Shown: positions 1-4,949 of the stretch, piece by piece
Layout of the letters: every line of letters begins with the position of its first letter
Numbering within the stretch: the stretch's first letter is position 1
NCBI GenBank assembly: GCA_050014815.1
Contig: JBEKCP010000177.1
Span: 1-9,730 of the forward strand
Direction of reading: 5' to 3'
From: JBEKCP01 sp050014815
GTDB taxonomy: Bacteria; Planctomycetota; Planctomycetia; Pirellulales; Thermoguttaceae
DNA: 9,730 bases
Program-made: the position numbers and the translations under genes
Notes under the pieces: model-generated
Told to the model about the DNA's origin: nothing
What the model saw: the letters and a program-made list of their open reading frames with translations, nothing else
Database searches by the model: none

Positions 1-12
1 CGCCCGCGCTCC
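1..12 (+). repeat. Right half of a REP element at the left edge of the RAYT
   Basis: Bases 1-12 (CGCCCGCGCTCC) are identical to 805-816, the second half of the forward REP copy on the other side of the transposase domain. The rest of this left copy would lie upstream of the window. It suggests that the RAYT is bracketed by same-orientation REP elements about 0.8 kb apart. Confidence 0.65.
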
Positions 13-580
13 CAGCTACCGGTTGGCACTATCGCGGCTACCTACCGCATTTCGACGGCGGTTCGGAAGCAATTCAATCCGTCACCTTTCGGCTGGCCGA
101 CTCCTTCCCCACCGCCCGCCTGGATGCCTGGAAATCGGAACTCACACTCCATCCACCTGGCAAGGCAAGCGAGGAGATTCGGCATCGCATCGAGGAGTAT
201 CTGGACGCCGGACACGGCGAGTGCCTGCTGCGCGATCCCCGCATCGGCCAGCTTGTACAAGGCGCGCTGCACTTCTTTGACGGTCAGCGTTACGACCTGC
301 ACGCCTGGGTCGTCATGCCCAACCACGTTCACGTGCTTTTTCGGCCGCGCGCGGCCTGCCCGCTCGCCGACATCGTGCAATCCTGGAAGTCGTACACGGC
401 GAAACAGGGCAATCGTCTGCTCGGTCGGTCTGGCCGATTTTGGCAAGAGGACTACTTCGACCGCTACATCCGCAACGAGGACCACTACCTTGCGGAACGG
501 GCGTACATTGAACAGAACCCGGTGAAAGCCCGCCTCTGTGCCGCCCCCGCGGATTGGCCGTATAGCAGTGCGCACCAGGG
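3..580 (+). mobile_element. REP-associated tyrosine transposase (RAYT, Y1/HUH IS200-like) domain
   Basis: The encoded segment begins GWHYRGYLPHFD (residues 7-18) and continues through SVTFRLAD, a typical RAYT N-terminus. The HUH metal-binding motif is H108-V-H110 in VMPNHVHVLF. The probable nucleophile is Y151 in FWQEDYFDRYIR, and the conserved tail is YIEQNPVKARL followed by WPYSSA (residues 185-190). All the core motifs are present, so the domain looks intact. RAYTs are single-copy domesticated relatives of IS200/IS605 transposases that nick single-stranded REP hairpins, and REP-like hairpins occur on both sides here. The unusual point is that the domain has no start codon of its own in the window and reads on without a stop into a methyltransferase. 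It could have a private start just upstream of base 1, which this window cannot exclude. Confidence 0.85.
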
Positions 581-2726
581 CGCGGCCGCCCGCGGAGAAG
601 GGAGCGCGGCCCTCTCAACAGAAAGGAGCGCAGAAGGGAGCGCGGCCGTCTCGGCCGCAAGTGCGGCAAAAGAGAGCGCGCAAGGAATCGCACAAGGGAG
701 CGCGGCCGTCTCGGCCGCAAGCGCAGCAAAAGAGAGCGCGCAAGGAATCGCACAAGGGAGCGCGGCCGTCTCGGCCGCAATCGCAGCGCCTGATGCGGGC
801 GGGACGCCCGCGCTCCTAACACGCGATGCCCTCTACGCCCTGCTCGACTCCGGCCGTTGCGTGCCCGCCCTCAGTTTCGACCTGACCTTCCCCGAGGTCT
901 TCTATCCTAACGGCGTGCCCTACCAACGGCATGGATTCGATGCGGTCCTCTCCAATCCACCGTGGGATCGTATGCTTCCAGCGGACAAGGAATTCTTTGC
1001 CTCCTTCGAGTTCACCATACTCGATGCGCCGACGAAGCGGGAACGGGATGCGATCCAAAATCGACTCACTCTCGATCCGGCAGTTAAACGCACCTACCTT
1101 GAGTACCTTGAGGGCTTTCGCGGCGCGGAACGGGCCGTTGACACGCTCTATAAGCATCAAGTGGCTGTCATCGACGGTGAGAAAACTATCGGTAAGCAGG
1201 ACCTGTTCCGGCTGTTCATGGAGCGCGAGGCGGGGTTGCTGGCGAAAGCGGGCATGGTTGGTGTCGTTGTTCCGTCAGCTTTCCACGCCAACGAAGGTGC
1301 TACGGCTATTCGGCGGCTGTACCTGAACAACATGGCCCTCCGCTGCTGCTATTCGTTCGAGAACCGGCGAGCCCTCTTCGAGATTCACCGCAGCTTCAAG
1401 TTTGCCATGGTTGTCGCGGTAGCGGGAAGCAGTACCACGGAGTTCTCCTGTGCCTTTTATCTGCACGACGATGATTGGCTTTTCAATCAACGAGACGGAC
1501 GAGAACCGCTGCGATACACGCTTGATTTTGTGTGTCGCACAGGCGGCGAATACCTGACGTTGTTGGAGTTACGTTCCAAGAAGGACCTGGAGGTGGCAGA
1601 ACTTTGCTTCGCAAACGGCGAACTGCTCGGCCAAGTGTGCGAGGCAACCAGAATCGAATTGGGCCGTGAGGTCAATACCACTGACGATTCCTGGCGATTT
1701 GTCCCCACGCCAGAGGTGCTTCCGCGAGCCGAAGACCCGCGTGATCCAGAAGTCATGGAGCGTGTTCGCAAGGCGGGTTATCTGGTACTGTGCATGGGCC
1801 GGACGTTTAGGCAGTACGACGATCATTGGTCGGATTCGCCACCTTACTTGTTACCCCTAGCCAAACTGGATGACAGGCCGGAGTGGCTCAAGCACGCCCG
1901 TTTCTTTAGGTTGACGCATCGAGTGATCGCAGGGCCGGGAGACGAGAACGTCTCGATTTGGACCATGTTGCCGCCAGGTTGCATCGGTAATGACAAGGCT
2001 CCGACAGAACGGCAACCAGACCAACGTGCTAACGCTACAGCGTTGTGGCTCCTGGGCACGGCGAACTCGTCGATATACGACTGGCTCTTGACCCAGCGAG
2101 TCCGTGCAACAGTCAATGCCTTCATTCGTGATTCGTTGCCGGTGATACCATTCTCCAAGAGGCATCCTTTTGTTGCTCATTCCGCCCTTCGTCTCACCTG
2201 CAACCACTCCGGCTACGCGCCACTTTGGCGGGAGCAACTGGGCGAGGCGTGGCGGGAGCCGCAGAACGTGCCGCCACCGGGAGCGCGGGCATCCTGCCCG
2301 CCTGGTGTGACCTCCGGCCACGATGCACCCGCAACCAATGCGGCCGAGACGGCCGCGCTCCGGCCTACATGGCCGGTGCTGGCCGGGGACGACGAGCGCT
2401 GGGCGGTCCGGGCGGCCATCGACGCCGTGGTGGCCGACGCCTATGGCCTCTCCCGCGAGCAGTACGCCCACGTCCTCTCGACCTTCAGCCACGCCAGCTA
2501 CCGCAAGGCCCCCGAGCTGTGCCTGGCCCGCTTCGACGAGCTGAAGACGCTCGGCCTCGAACAATTCACCCGCAAGCACGACCCCTACTGGGACATCCCC
2601 TTGAATGAGAACCTCCCCCAGCCCGTCATCGACCTGCCGATCCCCGGCGCGGCGAAGAAAGACGACGGCGGCGCGTTCCGATTGGCAAACCGGCCAAAAC
2701 GACCGAAGGGCCGGAAGGGGGAGTAA
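3..2726 (+). CDS. RAYT transposase domain fused in frame to an Eco57I/type IIG-like adenine DNA methyltransferase (5' partial)
   Basis: The frame is already open at base 3 and stops with TAA at 2724-2726, giving 907 residues, counted here from base 3. Residues 7-190 are a RAYT domain. Residues about 191-275 are an Ala/Ser-rich linker encoded by REP repeats. From about residue 276 the protein is a class I N6-adenine methyltransferase of the Eco57I/type IIG kind: SFDLTFPEVFYP leads to the catalytic motif IV NPPW (318-321, bases 954-965), followed by KQDLFRLFMERE and VGVVVPSAF. A probable target-recognition region contains TMLPPGCIG and SSIYDWLLTQRV. Family members bind AdoMet through a motif I that normally lies well before NPPW; none is visible, so it should be upstream of the window, before the transposase. 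No ATG, GTG or TTG occurs in frame before 315, and that ATG (MPNHVHVL) is inside the transposase fold, so it is not a credible start. The C-terminal part also carries an in-frame REP pair (residues about 756-789). No nuclease motif is visible. Methylation of host DNA in a defence locus is the likely original role; whether the chimera is still active is unknown. Confidence 0.85.
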   Translation, partial: PALPATGWHYRGYLPHFDGGSEAIQSVTFRLADSFPTARLDAWKSELTLHPPGKASEEIRHRIEEYLDAGHGECLLRDPRIGQLVQGALHFFDGQRYDLHAWVVMPNHVHVLFRPRAACPLADIVQSWKSYTAKQGNRLLGRSGRFWQEDYFDRYIRNEDHYLAERAYIEQNPVKARLCAAPADWPYSSAHQGAAARGEGSAALSTERSAEGSAAVSAASAAKESAQGIAQGSAAVSAASAAKESAQGIAQGSAAVSAAIAAPDAGGTPALLTRDALYALLDSGRCVPALSFDLTFPEVFYPNGVPYQRHGFDAVLSNPPWDRMLPADKEFFASFEFTILDAPTKRERDAIQNRLTLDPAVKRTYLEYLEGFRGAERAVDTLYKHQVAVIDGEKTIGKQDLFRLFMEREAGLLAKAGMVGVVVPSAFHANEGATAIRRLYLNNMALRCCYSFENRRALFEIHRSFKFAMVVAVAGSSTTEFSCAFYLHDDDWLFNQRDGREPLRYTLDFVCRTGGEYLTLLELRSKKDLEVAELCFANGELLGQVCEATRIELGREVNTTDDSWRFVPTPEVLPRAEDPRDPEVMERVRKAGYLVLCMGRTFRQYDDHWSDSPPYLLPLAKLDDRPEWLKHARFFRLTHRVIAGPGDENVSIWTMLPPGCIGNDKAPTERQPDQRANATALWLLGTANSSIYDWLLTQRVRATVNAFIRDSLPVIPFSKRHPFVAHSALRLTCNHSGYAPLWREQLGEAWREPQNVPPPGARASCPPGVTSGHDAPATNAAETAALRPTWPVLAGDDERWAVRAAIDAVVADAYGLSREQYAHVLSTFSHASYRKAPELCLARFDELKTLGLEQFTRKHDPYWDIPLNENLPQPVIDLPIPGAAKKDDGGAFRLANRPKRPKGRKGE
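601..780 (+). repeat. In-frame 60-bp tandem repeat, each unit carrying a REP hairpin
   Basis: Units 661-720 and 721-780 are identical except at the second and fifth bases of the unit. Unit 601-660 is a diverged copy matching mainly in its last half. Each unit is exactly 20 codons and encodes a repeat close to SAAKESAQGIAQGSAAVSAA, so changes in copy number keep the frame. Each ends in the hairpin GCGGCCG-TCT-CGGCCGC (642-658, 702-718, 762-778). The block forms the linker between the transposase and methyltransferase segments. There are no unique spacers, so it is not a CRISPR array. Confidence 0.9.
637..816. repeat. REP/BIME-like hairpin cluster downstream of the RAYT
   Basis: The element is a 17-bp hairpin of the form GCGGCCG-AGA-CGGCCGC followed by GCTCC, 22 bp in all. 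Reverse-orientation copies lie at 637-658, 697-718 and 757-778. A forward copy with stem GCGGGCG/CGCCCGC and loop GGA lies at 795-816. A degenerate reverse copy starts at 601. The last reverse copy and the forward copy form an inverted pair, like a BIME. REP hairpins next to a RAYT are the expected substrates of that transposase family; their being translated inside an intact frame is not usual. Confidence 0.8.
2280..2361. repeat. Inverted pair of REP elements inside the methylase C-terminus
   Basis: A reverse copy at 2280-2301 has stem GCGGGC/GCCCGC around ATCCT. A forward copy at 2340-2361 has the hairpin GCGGCCG-AGA-CGGCCGC and tail GCTCC. These belong to the same family as the copies at 637-816, 1.5 kb away. 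The pair reads in frame as PPPGARASCPP and NAAETAALRP, between the methylase segments ending near AWREPQNV and resuming near WPVLAGDDERW. It looks like a second in-frame REP invasion that adds about 30 residues at a tolerant position. Confidence 0.75.
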
Positions 2727-2731
2727 CGGAA

Positions 2732-2911
2732 ATGCTAAGTTATTGCGTACAAGTGATTTACGACATATTCAACCGCGAGGACGGGGGCGTAGGCGACGAA
2801 AAATTGGCTAACGGCACTTGTCAATTCCTGCCGACACGGTATCATATGACACCATTCTTGCGTCACTTGCGCCAAGCGTGGTATCATTTATACAGCGGGC
2901 GACGGCCATGA
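2732..2911 (+). CDS. Possible small ORF (59 aa) between methylase and toxin
   Basis: The ATG lies five bases after the methylase stop, behind a purine-rich GGAAGGGGGAG (2713-2723) with 8-base spacing, which would make a good ribosome binding site. The product begins MLSYCVQVIYDIFNRED and ends LYSGRRP. I recognise no domain. Its TGA (2909-2911) overlaps the ATG of the next gene (2908) as ATGA, the arrangement seen with translational coupling. Against it, the codons are AT-richer than in the neighbouring genes, and a promoter/operator-like region lies inside it. It may be a real leader peptide gene or a chance frame. Confidence 0.25.
   Translation: MLSYCVQVIYDIFNREDGGVGDEKLANGTCQFLPTRYHMTPFLRHLRQAWYHLYSGRRP
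2818..2893 (+). promoter_or_regulatory. Putative promoter and operator of the toxin-antitoxin module
   Basis: TTGTCA (2818-2823) and TATCAT (2840-2845) are separated by 16 bases; each matches the sigma-70 -35 or -10 consensus at five of six positions. The -10 box lies inside the imperfect palindrome GGTATCATATGACACC (2838-2853, 14 of 16 positions symmetric). The half-site GGTATCAT recurs at 2880-2887, exactly 42 bases later, about four helical turns. Operators overlapping the promoter are typical of toxin-antitoxin operons repressed by their HTH antitoxin, here probably the gene at 3276. Planctomycete-type hosts may use diverged promoter boxes, so the -35/-10 call is the weaker part. Confidence 0.45.
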
Positions 2912-3240
2912 CGAAGTCGGCCGATCCCAAGATCGTCGCAGAGATACGTCGGCTCGCGTTGGACCCAACGCGAGTCCAAACCACAAAGCAGGCGACCTTG
3001 GACATGCTGGGCCAGCATCTGACCATCGACGATGTCTGCGATAAGATCATCGAGTGGATCGACGCCGGAGAACGGGTCAAGCCGACCAGCATCCACACCT
3101 TTCCCGGCTTGCAGGGGCAGCCCGCCTACGAGATGAAACCCCGGATTAACAGCATTCTCTTCTACGTCAAGGTGGCGTTGGTGGAACGTGGGAATCCCGG
3201 TGAGCGAATGTTGCTCATTTCGGCGCATCCCGACCACTGA
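2908..3240 (+). CDS. MqsR-like toxin (putative mRNA interferase)
   Basis: This 110-residue protein has the layout of MqsR, a RelE-fold ribonuclease of about 98 residues that cleaves mRNA. An N-terminal helical half (KIVAEIRRLA, VQTTKQATLDML, TIDDVCDKIIEWID) is followed by a strand-rich half with K58, Q69/Q71, PAYEMKP (72-78), FYVKVAL (85-91) and LLISAH (102-107). K58, Q71 and Y86 fall where MqsR has its catalytic Lys, Gln and Tyr; the final Lys position appears to be His107. I chose ATG 2908 because the family resemblance starts there; a TTG at 2818 would put the promoter inside the gene. The toxin precedes its zinc-finger/HTH partner by 35 bases, the same order as mqsRA. Assignment is by motif layout only; another RelE/ParE-fold toxin is possible. 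Confidence 0.6.
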   Translation: MTKSADPKIVAEIRRLALDPTRVQTTKQATLDMLGQHLTIDDVCDKIIEWIDAGERVKPTSIHTFPGLQGQPAYEMKPRINSILFYVKVALVERGNPGERMLLISAHPDH

Positions 3241-3275
3241 CCGTCGCCGCGAACCACATAGCAGGAGAGAGAACG

Positions 3276-3854
3276 ATGCCCACCACGAAATGCCCAGTTT
3301 GCGGAAACGATGCGCTTGAAGAGAAGCACGGCGAGCACCGGTTTGCCCCGCCACCAAACATCCCTGGCGGCGAGATCGTTATCCCGGACGCGACCTGGCA
3401 GGCGTGCCAGCAGTGTGGCGAGGAAATCCTGCCCTACGCACTGAATAAGGCAATCGACCTCGAAGCGACGAAGCGGCAAGGCTTGCTTGTGCCGGAGGAA
3501 ATCCGGCAAGTGCGCCAGCGCACCGGGCTGACGGCCGTCGACATGGCAGGCTTGCTGGGAGTCGGAGACAAGACGTACACGCGATGGGAGACCGGAAAGT
3601 CAATCCAGAACAAAGCGAACGACACCTTGATCCGGCTGCTGGACGCCAATGCCGAAGCATTCGCTTCCGTCCAGGCGGAGCGACAGCCCAATCGCGAAGC
3701 GACGATTGCCCAGTACGTCCAAGAGTTGAAGCACTTCAGGGGCAGTAATGCTCTTGCGATGGCCGCGCATGGAGGCGATCTTGGCGAAGCTGCCACGGAA
3801 GGGCTGCGCCGACGCCTTCAAGAATTGATTGCCGCCCGGACGAACGCCGAATGA
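3276..3854 (+). CDS. MqsA-like antitoxin / zinc-finger HTH regulator
   Basis: This 192-residue protein has an N-terminal YgiT/MqsA-type zinc site, C6-P-V-C9 and C44-Q-Q-C47, followed by an XRE-type helix-turn-helix (residues about 72-127: PEEIRQVRQRTGLTAVDMAGLLGVGDKTYTRWETG in part). This matches MqsA, whose N-terminal zinc domain binds the toxin and whose C-terminal HTH represses the operon. MqsA itself is about 131 residues; the extra C-terminal 60 or so residues (from about 130) are Ala/Arg-rich, probably helical and unassigned. The start is supported by AGGAGA at 3263-3268 with seven-base spacing. The stop overlaps the ATG of the peptidase gene, implying coupled translation. Because an ImmA/IrrE-type peptidase follows directly, this protein is the obvious candidate substrate (inference). 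Confidence 0.8.
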   Translation: MPTTKCPVCGNDALEEKHGEHRFAPPPNIPGGEIVIPDATWQACQQCGEEILPYALNKAIDLEATKRQGLLVPEEIRQVRQRTGLTAVDMAGLLGVGDKTYTRWETGKSIQNKANDTLIRLLDANAEAFASVQAERQPNREATIAQYVQELKHFRGSNALAMAAHGGDLGEAATEGLRRRLQELIAARTNAE

Positions 3855-4711
3855 CTGGCTTCAGTGGTCATTTTCTTGAGATCCAACCGCGAGAACTGGT
3901 GAAGTACCTGCTGCGCGCGGCGGGACAGTACGAACGCGAGTCCGTTAATCCGGTTGATCTATTAGACCTCTTGGGGCTGGCGTTTACGAGTTTCGACTTT
4001 CAACTTGAGCTGTCGGATGACGCCAAGCAGACGATCGGAGGTGCCAAGCCCCGAGCGCTCATCTCGTTTGCGGATCGGCTCGTAGCTACAGACGTGGGGC
4101 TAAGCGAGACGAAGACCCGTTTCAGTGTGTTGCACGAGATCGGGCATTTCGTGCTTCCGAAGCACCAACACAAGCTGTTTATCTGCGATGACCAGGGGCT
4201 GACTCTGGCAGCGAGGCTTGTATTGGAGAAGGAGGCCAGTGAGTTTGCCGCTGATCTACTGTTTCTGGGTGACCGCTTTTCGCTTGAGGCAAACAACCGA
4301 CCGCTGAGCGCGATGACGGTCAAGGAACTCGCCAGAAAGTATCGGGCGTCCTTTGAGGCAACGGCCAGAAGGCTCGTCGAAAAGAGCTTTCACGAATGTA
4401 TGCTCGTGGTATTCCAGCAAGACGCCACGAAGGCCCAGATCGACGACGCCCAGGCGCCCACATGGTCGGTAAGATACTGTGTCGCCTCGCCATCGTTCAA
4501 GGTTCGCTACTTTACGGGAGTGCAAGGCACCGTGCCTTCGGAAACGGCAGCCCTTGTGGCTCAACCGGGGCGCGATATTGCCGAGAGCGTCGTCATCGAC
4601 GTCACGCTTGCCTCACCCACGGACCACAGTGATTTGCCTTTTCAGGCAGAGTTCTTCTACAACCGGTGGAACATCTTCTGTCTCCTGACGCCAAAGAAGC
4701 CAGTAGTCTAG
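3851..4711 (+). CDS. ImmA/IrrE family metallopeptidase
   Basis: This 286-residue protein starts at the ATG overlapping the antitoxin stop. It contains the zincin motif H95-E-I-G-H99 in RFSVLHEIGHFVLPKHQ. A second conserved helix, EKEASEFAADLLF (residues 126-138), supplies the likely third zinc ligand, E128. Members of this family cleave XRE-type repressors (ImmA cutting ImmR, IrrE cutting DdrO) and thereby switch on mobile elements or stress genes. By position it probably cleaves or controls the HTH protein encoded just upstream, making a toxin-antitoxin-protease module. The C-terminal 90 or so residues (from about 195) form a beta-rich-looking extension, including FKVRYFTGVQG and AEFFYNRWNIFCLL, that could be a sensor; I do not recognise it. 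No signal peptide or membrane segment is seen, so it should be cytoplasmic. Confidence 0.85.
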   Translation: MTGFSGHFLEIQPRELVKYLLRAAGQYERESVNPVDLLDLLGLAFTSFDFQLELSDDAKQTIGGAKPRALISFADRLVATDVGLSETKTRFSVLHEIGHFVLPKHQHKLFICDDQGLTLAARLVLEKEASEFAADLLFLGDRFSLEANNRPLSAMTVKELARKYRASFEATARRLVEKSFHECMLVVFQQDATKAQIDDAQAPTWSVRYCVASPSFKVRYFTGVQGTVPSETAALVAQPGRDIAESVVIDVTLASPTDHSDLPFQAEFFYNRWNIFCLLTPKKPVV

Positions 4712-4735
4712 GCCACGAAGAACGCTTGCGACGGG

Positions 4736-4831
4736 ACACAGCCCCCCTGTGTAGGGCCTTCGCCGAGTGTTATCATATTCGTTTGCCAGCCTGTCCACCG
4801 AGTCGGATCGTTTGTGTACGCTCTGCGTACA
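4736..4831. other. Spacer with two inverted repeats before the helicase gene
   Basis: The 234-base spacer 4712-4945 holds two small symmetric elements. One is ACACAG (4736-4741), a five-C loop and CTGTGT (4747-4752); it has no following T tract, so it is a poor intrinsic terminator. The other is TGTACGC-TCT-GCGTACA (4815-4831), a perfect 7-bp inverted repeat that could be an operator or hairpin. TATCATAT at 4771-4778 repeats the core of the operator at 2840-2847. I see no convincing promoter for the helicase here. Confidence 0.35.
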
Positions 4832-4949
4832 TGGTTGTCACGGACTCACCTTCAAGAGCAACCGGCCGGGCAAGCGGGGGTTGTTGGAGGACGTGCCGCG
4901 ACTTGAACCGCCAGCGAGAAGCCTCAAGCAACGAAAGAAGCGACCTTGA
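4767..4949 (+). CDS. Possible small ORF (60 aa) overlapping the helicase start
   Basis: The frame opens after a TAG near 4750 and has a GTG at 4767. It includes RLCTLCVHGCHG (Cys/His cluster) and a basic tail KSNRPGKRGLLEDV...LKQRKKRP. Its TGA (4947-4949) overlaps the TTG start of the helicase (4946), a TTGA junction typical of translational coupling. It could be a real small protein, the remnant C-terminus of a gene that once directly preceded the helicase, or chance. No family is recognised. Confidence 0.25.
   Translation: MLSYSFASLSTESDRLCTLCVHGCHGLTFKSNRPGKRGLLEDVPRLEPPARSLKQRKKRP

Noticed and set aside
601..780. Possible CRISPR array
   Set aside because: The units are adjacent 60-bp tandem repeats in a coding frame with no unique spacers. 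The symmetry belongs to the REP hairpin.
315..2726. Methylase gene starting at the ATG at 315
   Set aside because: That ATG encodes the Met of MPNHVHVL, inside the RAYT catalytic motif. Clear RAYT sequence continues upstream in the same frame to the window edge, so the start must be before base 1.
2818..3240. Toxin gene starting at the TTG at 2818
   Set aside because: It would add 30 residues with no family resemblance and place the promoter/operator inside the gene. The ATG at 2908 fits the MqsR length and layout better.
4736..4752. Intrinsic terminator after the peptidase gene
   Set aside because: The stem is only six pairs and is followed by AGGGCC rather than a T tract, so I do not call it a terminator.
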